This document shows, piece after piece, positions 24,793 through 36,690 of a DNA stretch of 64,000 bases; positions within the stretch are counted from its first letter, which is position 1; each line of letters begins with the position of its first letter. The stretch comes from Monodelphis domestica (Eukaryota; Chordata; Mammalia; Didelphimorphia; Didelphidae), in NCBI RefSeq assembly GCF_027887165.1, contig NC_077231.1, positions 126,615,987-126,679,986 on the forward strand. Reading direction: 5' to 3'. The notes beneath the pieces were generated by a model. It was given only the letters and a program-made list of their open reading frames with translations, did not search any database and was not told the DNA's origin. The position numbers and the translations under genes are program-made.

Positions 24793-24977
24793 AAACATTT
24801 ATCTTCCATTTTAGAATCAATACTGGTTATTGGTTCAAAGGCTAGACAATGGGGGGAGGGGGAGGTTAAGTGAACTGCCCAGCATCACACAGCTAGGAAA
24901 TGTGTGAAGCCACATTTGAACCCAGGACCTCCCAGCTCTAATTCTGGCTCTCAATCCACCAAGCCACCTAACTGCAA
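24793..24977 (-). repeat. SINE1-type SINE
   Basis: 'ttatcttccattttagaatc', 'gcccagcatcacacagctag', 'ccaccaagccacctaactgc'. It directly follows the L2 3' end. Confidence 0.9.
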
Positions 24978-25867
24978 ATTTTTTTGGCCAACAGTCTGAC
25001 TGACAGAATAGATGAACTACAGATTCCTTTAGGATTCCCCAGTCTTATTGTAGGTAGTAAATCCTTTGCTGTGCATCTGTACTCCTTCAAACATGGAACA
25101 AAGCCTAAGGGGCAACTACAAAGGAAGGTAGGTTTTGCCTGCTCCCAGAACTCCTTCAAAGACAAATGGCACAGAGATGAATAGACTTCCTTGTGCTCAG
25201 TCTATCACCAGTGTTTCTCCTCCACACCTTGAGGAGTGCTCCCTTGCCCAGGATAGCTCTGGCACAGACATCGTCTGCCTGGGTGTGTGCACTGCCAGCT
25301 GTTTTGTACCACACCCAGACAGCAAAAATGGACAACTAACTGGGGCCAAGACTGAACAGGAAGTGGAGAGCAGCTTGGATTGTCTTTAGAAAAGCCAATC
25401 GTTCTTTTAAATTATCCCAACATTCTTGGAAACAAAAGCCTGTCTTTTAAACAACAGTGTTCTTCTAGTGTTGCTGTATGGCTACAAGTCATGAAATATG
25501 TAGTTTCTAAAGAAATCAAAGCCTTGCCAAAAGACAATTGTGGAGTAAATGATGGCTATGAGGAGGATGCAATATGGGAATGGGGAATGAAAAAAAGAAG
25601 CAATGTAAAGGATAGCACTGAGTTTACTCTTGAGGCCCACAGGTCCAGGGAACTGCTCACTCTCTGTTCTTTACCCAGGTAGATGGTTTGAACCAAGTTC
25701 AGTCCTGAAAATTTTTGGCTTCTAATGAGAGAGGGTTAAGGCTCCCATTCTTCAGAGAAACTTATTAAAGCCCAACCCCTGGTGCCCCAGGGATGATTTT
25801 ACTTATAGGTTATGACTTCATGACTAAGTTTTCCCCAGAAATTAGGTAGTAAAAATAAATTCAATGT
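24978..25867. other. No recognisable feature
   Basis: Moderately GC-rich sequence; several overlapping short open frames on both strands, none resembling a known protein. Unique host sequence is possible. Confidence 0.4.
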
Positions 25868-26025
25868 AAGATTCTCCTTTAATAATATGTTCTAGAATTC
25901 TGAAAGGAATTAAATAAAACTTATTGGTCTACAGTCTCTAGACTCCATTTTCTTCCTTGAAAATTGGGCTAATTTGCCTTTCTACAGCCCTGTATTACCT
26001 CTCCCATTTTCTCAAAAGTGATTCA
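25868..26025 (-). mobile_element. L3/CR1 reverse-transcriptase relic
   Basis: Its reverse complement carries the same 'caattttcaaggaagaaaat' and 'cagaattctagaacatatta' signatures (FRILEHIIK) as the relic at 14.4 kb. An (AT)n run follows at 26080-26105. Confidence 0.72.
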
Positions 26026-26139
26026 GGATTCACACCTGCCATTTTTTTCATACTTTAAAATAAAACATGTAATAATATATGTATATATATATATATATAT
26101 ATATAAAGTACTTTCTAAATTTCTAGAGGTATAGTGAAT

Positions 26140-26561
26140 ACAATACCTTTGGGAACTGATTGGATACATGGAACAAGGGAAAGTGACAAACTCAGTTGTG
26201 ACTTCAAAGATGTGAAGTTGAGACTGGAAGGATGATAGCATCCTCAATAGAATTATGAAGAAGAAGGGGCTTGGGAGAAAAATTGATTAGGATAGAGTAG
26301 GATGAACTCCATTTTGGACATATTAATTGTGAAATCCCCAGTAGACAGTTGTTGATATAAGAGTAGAACTCAGGTGAGATATTAGCAATGAATATATGGA
26401 TCTGTAAATCTTCTATACAAGATGATAATTAAAACCATGGGAACTAATGAATTTATCAAGTGAAAGAATTCAAAGGGAGAAGAGGGCCAAGTAAAGAAGA
26501 TTAAGGAGTAGTCCAACAGGTAGGAGGAGAACTGAGATGGGGAGAGGGAGGAAAGGAGAAA

Positions 26562-26639
<78 letters not shown>

Positions 26640-26800
26640 ATAAGAGACACATGCAGAGAGAAAATATAATGAAAATCCAGAGAGGAAAGTGTATTCAGAA
26701 GAAGTTAAGGAATAGCATCACATGTTGCAGAGAGATAAGAAGGATCAGAACTGAGAAAGAATATTAGATTTGGCAATTAAGAGACCATTGAACACTGCAC
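26140..26800 (+). repeat. Ancient therian dispersed repeat, copy B
   Basis: 'aactccattttggacatatt', 'aaatccccagtagacagttg' and 'aaaccatgggaactaatgaa' are in the same order as in copies A and C. It is split by a (GA)n run at 26561-26638. Confidence 0.68.
26561..26638 (+). repeat. (GA)n microsatellite
   Basis: A nearly perfect GA run of about 76 bp. Confidence 0.98.
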
Positions 26801-26884
26801 ACAAATAAAGACAGAGATAAATAACTGGAGAAACATTAATTGCTCAGGAGTAAGCCAAGTCCATATAATAAAAGTAAAAATTCT

Positions 26885-27995
26885 ACCTGTTATTTTACTT
26901 ATTCAGTGCCAAGCCAGTCAAGCTACCCAATAATTATTTTGTAGATCTTGAAAAAACAAAAACTAAATTCATCTAAAAGAACAAAAGGTCAAGAATGTCA
27001 AGGGAATCAATGAAAAAATATGAAGTAAAGCAGTATAGTAGCATATTCCAAACTATATTACAAAATGGTAATCATCAAAGCAATCTAGTACTAGCTAAGA
27101 ATAGAGCAGTGGATCAATGGAATATATTAGTAGAAAATGACCATAATAATCTAGTATGGGATAAACCTAAAGTTTTAAACATTTGTGATTAGAATTCCCC
27201 ATTTGATAAAAATTGCTGAGAAAACTAGAAAGCAGTTTGGAAGAAATTGGGCATAAATTAACATCTCATACCATATACAAAGATAAGGTACAAATGAATA
27301 AATGATATAGACATGAAGGGTGATATCTTAAGTAAATTAAGGGAGCATGGAGAAATATAACCATCAGACCTATGGATAAGGGATAATGAAACAAGAGATA
27401 GAGAGGATTATGGGGAGCAAAATGGATAATTTTGATTGCACAAAACTAACAAGCTTTATCACAAATGAAATAAATGTGCCCCAAATTAGAAGGAAAACAG
27501 CAATGGGGAGGGGAGGAGGGGAGGAGGGAAGTTACATTACTTCTCTGATGAAGGCTTCATTTATCAAATATATAGGGAACTGGATCAAATTTTATAAAAA
27601 TAAGAGTCATTCCTCAGTAGATAAATGATCAAAGGATATAAATAGGCAGTTTTCAGACAAAGAAATAAAAACTATCAATAGTACCATGAGAAATGCTCTA
27701 AGTAACTATTGATTAGAAAAATGTAAGTTAAAAAATAAAAACTTTGACATACCACCTTAAATCTGTCAGATTGGCTAACATGACCGGGAAAAAGAAAATG
27801 ACAAATACTAGAGGGAATGTGAAAGAACTAGGACACTGACCAAATGGAGAAAGCATTGCAAAATCTCATGAAAGAAATTAATTCCTTAAAAATTAGAATT
27901 GGGCAAGACAGTCAATGACACCATTTGACATCAAGAAACAACCAAACAAATTAAAAAGAATGAAAAAAATGGAAGAAACTTTCTATACTATTCAC
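26885..27995 (+). mobile_element. L1 fragments: ORF2 3' half, then an ORF1-like piece
   Basis: 26885-27830 matches the L1 ORF2 C-terminal third: 'taaaagaacaaaaggtcaag' followed by the translated segment NRAVDQWNILVENDHNNLVW (human: NRDIDQWNRTEPSE...). 27840-27990 instead resembles an ORF1 coiled-coil piece ('gaaagaaattaattccttaa'). ORF1 lying 3' of ORF2 on the same strand means two fragments or a rearrangement. Confidence 0.75.
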
Positions 27996-28358
27996 ATATT
28001 GATCACATCTGCTCCCATTAAATCAATTTTGATATTAATGCTGATGATTCTAAGATCTATTTGTTCAACTATTACCTCTTTCTTGACATCTCATCTCTCA
28101 TCTTGAATTTTCTAATGGACATTTTGAACCAAGTGTCCTGTAAACCTCTTAAAACTCCAAATGAACAATAATAATATACTCCTTACCCTCAAAATACTCC
28201 TTCCAATTTCCCTATTACTATTGAGAGTATCACCATCTTCCCAGTCACTCAGGCTAGCACCCTAGTTATTATTCTCAACTCCTCTTTCTCTTTTATCTCT
28301 AAAATCCAGTGAATGGTTAATTCCCATTATTTCTTATTTCATGATATCTTACAGACAC

Positions 28359-28421
<63 letters not shown>

Positions 28422-29165
28422 ATCTATCTATCTATCCAACCTCTTCTCTTCTCTGACACTGGTACCATCCTGGTATAGATCCTTATCATTTTACACTTAG
28501 ACTATTGCAGAAGTCTAGGTTGGTTTCCTTGCCTTAATTCTCTTCCTGGTCTGACCCAACCTCCACTCAGCTGTCAATATGATGTCCCTAAAACATAGGT
28601 CTGACTATGTCATACACCATCCCCACTCGATAACCTCTAGTGATTTCCAATGATCTCCAGAATCAAATATAAACTTATGTTTGACTTAAAAAGCCCTTTA
28701 GAATCTGGTCCCTTCATGTCCTTTCAGTCTTGTCACACCCTACTCTTCACCAGGTACTCTGTGATGCAGGGACACTGCTATTTCTCACAGTTGACATTCC
28801 ATCTCTTGAATTGGAACATTTTTGCTGGTTGACTATTCCCCATACTTGGAACTCTCTGTCTTCTCATGTCTGCTTTCTGGCTTCCCTTAGTTTTCAGATA
28901 AAGCCTCAAATTCTACAAGATGTCTTTTTTGGTGCTTATTAATCTTAGTGCCTTCCCTCTGAGATGATCCTCAATTTATTCTGTATCTATCTCATTTGCA
29001 CAGCTGTTCACATGTTGCTTTGCTCATTAGATTGTGAGCTCCTTGAGAGTAGGGACTGTTTTTTTTTTTTTGTTTTGTTTTGTTTTTGTCTTTGTATTCT
29101 CAGCATTTAGCATTGTGCCTGGCGCATAGTAAGTGCTTAATAAATAACTTTTGACTGATTAACCT
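27996..29165 (+). mobile_element. L2 LINE, about 1.1 kb 3' portion
   Basis: 'gctgatgattctaagatcta', 'ttttacacttagactattgc', 'ggtctgactatgtcatacac', 'attgtgagctccttgagagt', and the end 'gtgcctggcgcatagtaagt' then aataaa. A (TATC)n run interrupts it at 28362-28437. Confidence 0.93.
28362..28437 (+). repeat. (TATC)n tetranucleotide microsatellite
   Basis: About 18 TATC units with one phase break near 28420. Confidence 0.98.
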
Positions 29166-30794
29166 AATAAATTGAATTGTAATAAGATTAGGGAAGAGAA
29201 GGAAGAAAATGGAAAATGAAAATAAACATGGAGAGTAGGGAATAGAGAAAAAGCTTGGTTCAAAAGCTTGGGTTCTGTGAAAGTGCAGTGGCTTTCACAG
29301 TGAGTCCAGGGATTCCTGCTTCCCTCCAGAAGGTAAGGAATGGAGTATTTAGTGTATTGTAATCAGGAAAGGACAATTGATCTGTGGGGCACAAAAACAG
29401 CTATTATTTTGATGTTAGCCTCTCTTCATCTCTGCCACCTCCTATAGCCAGTCTAAATAAAGCAACTGTCTCAAGTTTTGGGGCTGGTGGCTCTAAAATA
29501 GTTTTACATTATGGAACTGACCATATTATTGGGAAAGAGAGATTCCTGTGTATGATATTTCTGGGTAACTGGGAAGACTGGTTGTCTACAGAATTTATCC
29601 AGTGTATTTGTGATCTCTTTGGTTGTATGTGTTCTGGGCAGTGCCTTGTAAACTACATTGTTTTCCAAGATGCTTAAATTCTTATGGCCAAGCCAATACC
29701 ATGAGGTGTTTGGGTACAGTCACAAGACCAGCAACAATGGGGTCCCTGAAAAAACCTTGTGAGCCCTTCCTCAATATATTAGGCCACCTCATGTTGGTGT
29801 TTGTGAGATTAAGACAGTCAAAAAGCTCAGGATCATATTAATTATTAGCAAAATACATTCCTACCCCTCCTGTTCCAAAATGGAATAACTAAGGTTCCAG
29901 TCAAAAGATAGTTGTGAGAACAGATTGATATGTGAATGATGCATCATGATTATAAAGAACAATTTGCTTGATAGGAATTTTAATCCTTCTAATTAAAACT
30001 AATGCACTCCAATTGATTGGATACTGGCAAAGCACTTAAATATAGCATTATAAATTGCATAAGCCTCCTTGAAATAGAACAATATATGTGAATAGGTTGC
30101 CATCTAGTGGCAGAAAGAAAATAAGTTTGGTAGGAGGAAATTAACATTTGAAAATGTATGAGGGCCACACCACAGAGAGGAATTTATGCCATAGAAACAA
30201 TATTGTAAGCAGGAACAACTCGTATGGCAGAGTACTGATGAATATTATGACGACAAAGGTGATCAACTCGAGATGTAGAGTGCCACATACTTTTTTAGCA
30301 ATGGCCAATGTGGGACTTTGTTTTGCTTGACTACTCATTTTTGATACAAAGATTTTGTTTTTGTTTTTTTTTTTTCCAATGAGGCAGCAGGGAGTGTAGG
30401 GAAAGTGGAGATGGGGAAAGGAGATGAGAAGAAAATAGGTCAGGAAGAATCTCAGAGAAGCACAACAGTTGAAAGTTACATGTACCCCCTCCTTTATATT
30501 TTCACTTTAATCCTCAAAATCCAGATAGTCCAAAGATTATACCCATTTTATCACTTTATTCAACAAATACCTGTTTTTATAGGTACTGAAAGAATTAGAA
30601 ATACTGTTATTTCTGTTACTGGCTAAGTCATAGGTATTTTAAAACTTTATGTATATAAGTTTTGCCTTAATTTCTATGCTATTAAAACTATGGTTAATTT
30701 TTCAGCTGTATATTATCAGTGCTTGGATTTGGCATGAGAGAGGGAGAGAAAAGGGGGAAAGGACATTAAATAATGATTTTAAATGAAGTTTCTT
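29166..30794. other. Unassigned; possible L1-class 3' end
   Basis: 30250-30420 ('ccaatgtgggactttgtttt', then 'gcttgactactcatttttga' and a T-rich run) resembles a marsupial LINE 3' UTR on the + strand. The remainder shows no known family. A perfect 9-bp inverted repeat lies at 29275-29300. Confidence 0.35.
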
Positions 30795-30930
30795 TTATTG
30801 TCCTCATTCTATAATCAAATAATCTACATCAGACAGAGGATAAGTGACTTGCTTGAGACCACAAAGCTAGTATCATATCTGAATTCTGATCTTCCTGACT
30901 CCAGCATTCTATCTATTGAGGTAGCCAGCC
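30795..30930 (-). repeat. CORE-SINE fragment
   Basis: 'taagtgacttgcttgagacc' followed by 'gatcttcctgactccagcat' and 'tctatctattgaggtagcc'. Confidence 0.7.
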
Positions 30931-31394
30931 GATGAAAAAGATGATCCTTTGTTTCAAAGAGAAGTTTGTGATTAGGAAAAGATCTGTTCAATTTCCAAAA
31001 GAAAACTCAGCTGCCTTAAGTTAAGTACCACCGTATTACCTACACATGGCTCATTTGAAAGGAAACCATGTCTCCAAAAGATAAGGGACTGAGGGAATAG
31101 CAAAAGAGAAAATCAAACAAGAAATAAGTGAGTCCTAGAGGACTTTTATCCACTGAAAGCAGTGGGATAAGAAAGTACAGTGGCTAGCAGCTCTGTTTGC
31201 CCATTTGCCAGACTTCCCAATATTATCCAAGAAGGGAAGTTATATTGAAATTTCCCAAGGAAGATGGAGATCACAGGACAAATTCTCTGAGGCTCATTGA
31301 CAGAAAAATGAAGAAACTTAAAGAGTCTCCAAAATGGTTCAGGAGATCAATCAAAGAATTAAGGGAAATTCCTCAAAATAAAGACAGAAATTAT

Positions 31395-32095
31395 AACTTA
31401 TAAGGAAGGAATCATCAAATCTAACTAGATATTTAGGAATAGAGTTAAAGAACCTTAACATTGAACCTTGTTGCCTTCAGTGGATAGATTCTATAGCATG
31501 CTAGAAGGAATAAAGAAATGAAAACAATAATTCTTAGAAAGGTGAATTACAATTGACTATCACAAAAACAAAATCTTGAAAGGGATGGATAGAGGGGATT
31601 CTTTTCAGAGGCAGCAAATAGGAGGACAAAAAGCCTCAAAATCATTCTATAGGAATCAGTTCAATGAATTGAATTGGAACTATTTAGCCTAGAGAGGATA
31701 AGACTCAAGGGACATGCCATCTTTTTTATTTATTTAATTTTATTTTTTTATTAATCCATTATCTTCATCTCAATTCTAAGAGAGAAAAGTGGCAAAGGCT
31801 AGGCAATTAGAGTTAAATGACTTGCCCTGAGAGACTATAGCTAGGAAGAATTTGAGGCTAGATTTGAATGCAGGTCCTCCCAAAGACATGCTGTCTTTAA
31901 GTATTTGAAGGCCTGTCATGTAGAAAAGAGATTAGACATTTCCCTGGCCCCTGCAAGCAGAAGGAGGATACTGGGTTGATGAATCAAAGAAACAACATTA
32001 ATTGGATGTATGGGAAACTCTTCTAATAATGAGAACTGTTCAAATCTGGAATGGGTTCTCCTAGCTGAGGTTTTCTAGGAAAGCCTGGATGACTT
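31395..32095 (+). mobile_element. L3/CR1 LINE 3' region, interrupted by a SINE
   Basis: 'aactatttagcctagagagg', then after the SINE 'gtctttaagtatttgaaggc' and 'ctgtcatgtagaaaagagat', 'aatctggaatgggttctcct'. This is the canonical L3/CR1 3' order. Confidence 0.85.
31722..31890 (-). repeat. SINE1-type SINE nested in L3/CR1
   Basis: 'aatgacttgccctgagagac', 'gatttgaatgcaggtcctcc'. The flanks ACATGCCATCTTT and ACATGCTGTCTTT look like an old target duplication. Confidence 0.82.
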
Positions 32096-33257
32096 CTCAT
32101 CATGCAAGTTGTAGAGAACATTCTTGTTAAGGTCTGAGTTGTCCTCTGTTGGTTTTGAGCTCTCATTCTGGAAGCTCCTGACTTTGCTGCCTTTGTCATA
32201 CCTTGTTGCTGTCCTTTGGAGTACTGTTAGAAGCTGTGAATGGCAAACCCATGCCAGGAGATGATTTCCTTTTAAAAATACCGTGTAGTCTAGATAATAG
32301 TCACATTTTGAGTGACTTGAGGCAGTTTGAGGTATGGGATCTGAGAGCACATTCTTTAGAAATGGTCTATAGCTATCTATAAGGATGATCGTTTTATCTG
32401 TGAAGGGAATAAACTGCTAAATTCGCGTCACACCCCAAAACATGGCCACAATAAGCATCTATTTAAATGAAAACTTCTATGACCAAGTAGCTAGGTGGCT
32501 CAATGGATCAAGGACCAGACTTTGTAAGAAATAAAGACATCTCTGGGCCATCATTCAGAGCTGAAGAGCCAGACTTGAATGTGGGAAATTCAAGCCTGAG
32601 GTCTCACCATGCCCAGCCTGTGGCAAAGACCCCCTTTAGATGCTCAGCAGTGTGCTTTATAGGTTTTAGACAGTTAAATAGTGCGAATCATTAACAAGGT
32701 TGAAGGTACATAGAATGTTAAGGAACATGTTTCTGGCATTTTCACAGCATTTGGTAACAAGGGTTTGGAACATTTGATACAAAGTCCCAAGTTCCAGTAC
32801 AAAGTTAAGATAAGAAAACCTGGTTAATCCTCCAGATTCTTATTTACTATCTTACTAACCAAGGGGTTAGGTCAAAGTAATCTTTCTTGGCCATAATGTT
32901 CTGGGGAGCCTGTCATTGGCATAGACCTTCACAGGATCAAATACCCGGACATGCCAAAGTTGTTTTCCCATGATCTCACCATTCCAAATCACCATTCCTT
33001 AGATAACTACAAAGACCTAAAGGTTGTATTCCTCCAACAGAAGTTCTTTTATTCTAATATACCAAATGATGTCTTTTTCTAATACTTTGGTTAGTATTCT
33101 GTTATTATAATTGATATATACACACAGTTAGTTTACTAACTGGGTCTCATTTTTTCTAAAAATAATAGTTGCAGTTATCTACCTGAAGGATTCTATGTGA
33201 TTATTTCCTTTATGATCAATAATATAAAAGCAATAAATTTTTTTTCTTTTACCTATA
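32096..33257. other. Unassigned; degenerate SINE head
   Basis: 32484-32600 begins 'aagtagctaggtggctcaat', a SINE head on the + strand that soon becomes unrecognisable. I see nothing else. Confidence 0.4.
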
Positions 33258-33395
33258 GTGGGGAGGACATAGGCTCAAATCTGACCTCAGACATTTCTTA
33301 GATATGTGACCCTGGGCAAGTCACTTAACCCCAATTGTCTCACCTTTATCTCTCTTCTGCTTTATACAGTCATAGACTTGTATAAAGTGATAATC
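33258..33395 (+). repeat. SINE1-type SINE
   Basis: 'ctcaaatctgacctcagaca', 'accctgggcaagtcacttaa', 'tctcttctgctttatacagt'. The head is truncated. Confidence 0.85.
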
Positions 33396-33864
33396 ATCCT
33401 ACATCAAGCCAAATGATCAGTTGTACTAAAGGATTAAATTCTTATCTGAATATTCTACTAAAAAATACCATTATTTGCCTATAAGATTTTGCCTCTATAG
33501 TGCAGCAGTGCTATACTTTTTTTGGGGGAAGAAACAGACAGAGTCATTCCCATTGCCTTACTGTTTCTTTGCATAAACCCAGGGCAGTGCTGACTAACAT
33601 CTGGTTTCTTTTTCCCATTCCAAACTTCATTATAGGACACCAGTGAGGTTGGTTTTCATTCCAAGAACATGAGTCACATTAAAAAAAAAAAACCAACCAA
33701 TACTCTTCAAGAATTGTCAACTGATAAAATCTGGGCCACCCTGAAGTAACCCAAATTCTTGTGCTCTATTAAGACTGGTGAGGGTGGGAGGGTGACTCAT
33801 TCTTATCACATGATGCCACCAAATCTGGGACAGCTTTGATATCAAGCATAATTCTGCCAAGGTC

Positions 33865-34810
33865 AAGTCAAAAAGCATTTTCTAAGCCTTCAATATGTGC
33901 CAGGCACTGTGCGAGGAATACAAAGAAAGTGAAAACTGCCCTTCTTTCAAGGAAATAATAGTCTAATGGGGGAGACATTCAGATAAGGATTTAGCTAGCT
34001 CCTACATACAGGATAACTTGGAGGGAAGGCAGGGATGTTAAAGGGGACCAGGAAGAGCTTTCTGCAGAAATTGAGATTTCAGCTAAAACATGAAGGAAGC
34101 CAGAAGGCAGAGATGAGGGAGAGCATTCCAAGCATGGGGTCAAGAAATGGAAATGCCTAGACTTAGGAGATGGAGTGTCTTATTTGAGGAACCACAAAGA
34201 GGTCAATGCTCCTGCATTGTAGAGTATTTGGCAGGGAGTAAAGTATAAGAAGACTGGAAAGATAGGGGGAAACCAGGTCAAGAAGGGCTTTAAAATCCAA
34301 ACATCAAATTTTATATTTGACCCTGTAGGAAATAGAGAGGACCAGCAGTTTATTAGAGGGAGGTGATATGGTCAGACTTGCATTTTAGGAAGATTGTCTG
34401 ACAACTGAATGGAGGATGGCCTTGAGTGGGGAGAGACCTGATACAAAGAGACCAAGTAGAAGATCATTGCAATAATCTAGGTGGGAATGGTCTGAACCAG
34501 AGTGATGGCAGTGTCAGAGAAGATAAGAGAGACATCATAAAGGTAAAATTGACTTGACTTGGCAACAGATTGGACATGGGGGATAAGAGACAGTGAAGAG
34601 TTGAAGAGAACACCTTGGGTTTCAAGACTGGGTGACTGGAATGATGAATGGTGGTACCCTTCACAGAAACAAGAAAGTTGAGAAGAGGAGAAGGTTTTGA
34701 GAGGAAAGATAATGAGTTCACTTTTAAATCTGTTGAGTTTAAGATATCTATGAGACATACTGTGCCACATGTTCAATATGCAGCTAGAAATGAGATAATA
34801 TATAATGATA

Positions 34811-34846
<36 letters not shown>

Positions 34847-34905
34847 TGTTTATCACTGTAAAGCCTGGGCAAGCTGGATTTGGATGTCATAGCTACTAGT
34901 ACTAC
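33865..34905 (+). repeat. Ancient therian dispersed repeat, copy C (longest)
   Basis: 'gtgccaggcactgtgcgagg', 'gagagcattccaagcatggg', 'gtataagaagactggaaaga', 'ggtgatatggtcagacttgc', 'gcagtgtcagagaagataag' and 'tgttgagtttaagatatcta' follow each other over about 900 bp without a large gap. Class not determined. Confidence 0.75.
34808..34847 (+). repeat. (GAT)n microsatellite
   Basis: About 13 GAT units. It gives a spurious poly-Asp (+) or poly-Ile (-) frame. Confidence 0.97.
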
Positions 34906-34975
34906 CACAATAGTTTTCTTCAATGTTAGCAAAGTCTTTTTTCTGTTCCACATCATTATCTAACATCCTCTTTCT

Positions 34976-35174
34976 TTTTTTTGTTAACCCTTACCTTCCA
35001 TCTTGGAGTCAATACTATGTGCTCCAAGGCAGAAGAGTGGTAAGGGCTAGGTAATGGGGGTCAAGTGACTTGCCTAGGGTCACACAGCTGGGAAGTGTCT
35101 GAGGCCAGATTTGAACCTAAGACTTCCTGTCTCTAGACCTGGCTCTCAATCCACTGAGCTACCCAGCTGCCCCC
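34976..35174 (-). repeat. SINE1-type SINE, full length, with perfect 17-bp duplication
   Basis: The tail 'cccttaccttccatcttgga', the middle 'cttgcctagggtcacacagc' and the head 'ctgagctacccagctgcccc' are all present. TCTAACATCCTCTTTCT occurs at 34959-34975 and 35175-35191. It is the least diverged SINE in the window by eye. Confidence 0.97.
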
Positions 35175-35459
35175 TCTAACATCCTCTTTCTCAGAAAATT
35201 TGTGAGAGGTCCCACAAACCTTGACTACCTGGGGATTGATAAGAGTTTAATTGATAACATTTTTTTATCTCTAAGAAATTTTGTATGGTCTTAACTTCTT
35301 TAGACAATATAAAGTCCTATGCAGTTCAAACATAATTGGGGTTCATTCTTAATTCATATGACCCCAATCCCAAACCTAGGATTAGGCAAAAACATATTTT
35401 AAGCTTTACATTCTAAATCTTGGCAAAACAGCTGGATGAGTACTTTGTTCACCTATGGG

Positions 35460-35602
35460 ATAATAATAATAACTAACATTTATATGGTCCTGTCAGATAT
35501 GCAAAGTGATTGTATATTTTTTTATACTCACAACCTTGCAAGGTAGATACTTCTATTATCTTAATTTTACAGATAAGAAGAATATGAAGGCAAACAAAAT
35601 AA
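35460..35602 (-). repeat. MAR1-type CORE-SINE fragment
   Basis: 'aataataactaacatttata', then 'ccttgcaaggtagatacttc' and 'aattttacagataagaagaa'. It lacks the tRNA-side third. Confidence 0.75.
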
Positions 35603-36690
35603 AATTTTAAAAAAGATTATGAAGGCAATCATTTAAAAATGGGAAAGAGGAGTGGTAGTACTCAGTCTCAAACTAGACAAAGTTGTAATTATAAAAACAA
35701 TTTGGTACTGGGTAAGAATTAAAAAGATTGTCCAGTGGAACAGATTTAGTCCATAATAGAAAAAAATATAGCTTCCTACAGTCTGATAAATCTAAAGATG
35801 CCAACTATTGGGAGAAGAATTATTTGACAAAAATTTCTGGGGAAACTGGAAAGTAGTCTGGCAGAAACTAGACACATACCAACATCACACACAATATATA
35901 CCAAGATAAACTCAAAATAGATGTATGATTTAGACATAAGGGGTGACGTGAGTCACAGACGAAAGCACTTGTAATATCTTTAGAAAGGGGAAGAGTTATG
36001 ATTAAACAAGAGATAGAGTAGTTTATAAGTAGTAATATAGATAATTTTGAATTTAAAAGTTTTTTCACAAATAAAATTAATGCAGTTAAAATTAGAAGAA
36101 AAGCAGGAAACTAGGAAAAATCTTTGCAATAATTTCTCACTTAAAGATTTTATTTATGAAATATATAGGAAACATTCAAATATACAAGAATAATAGCCAT
36201 TCCCCAACTGATAAATGGTGAAATTATATGAATAAGTTTTCAGAAAAGGAAATAAAAACTATCAATAGTCATAATTCTTAAATATTCAAAATAATTAATA
36301 AGTAGAGAAATATACATTTAAAAAACCTATGAAGTACCATAACCTCACATCCATTAGATTGGCTAAAATGATAAAAAAAAAATAAAGAAAGCAACAAATG
36401 GTAGAGGGGATCTGGGAGAATAGGTATACTATTGCATTGTTGGTAGAGCTGTAAACTAATCCAACCATTCTGGAAAATAATTCAGAACTATTCCCAGAAA
36501 GCTAATAAATTATACATACCCTTTGACCCAGGAATACTAATACCAGATCTATACTCCTCAGAGAGTCATAGAAAGAGGGAAAAAAAATCTATATGAAAAA
36601 AAAAAATTTTTATAGCAGCTCTTTTTTGTGGTAGTAAAGAATTAGAAGCTGCCTATCAATTTGGGAATGGCTGAACAAGTTATGGTATAC
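35603..36690 (+). mobile_element. L1 ORF2 3' portion
   Basis: 'attggctaaaatgataaaaa', 'actattgcattgttggtaga', 'aatttgggaatggctgaaca' are colinear with the L1 copy at 13.05-13.26 kb. It stops before the 3' UTR. Confidence 0.85.
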
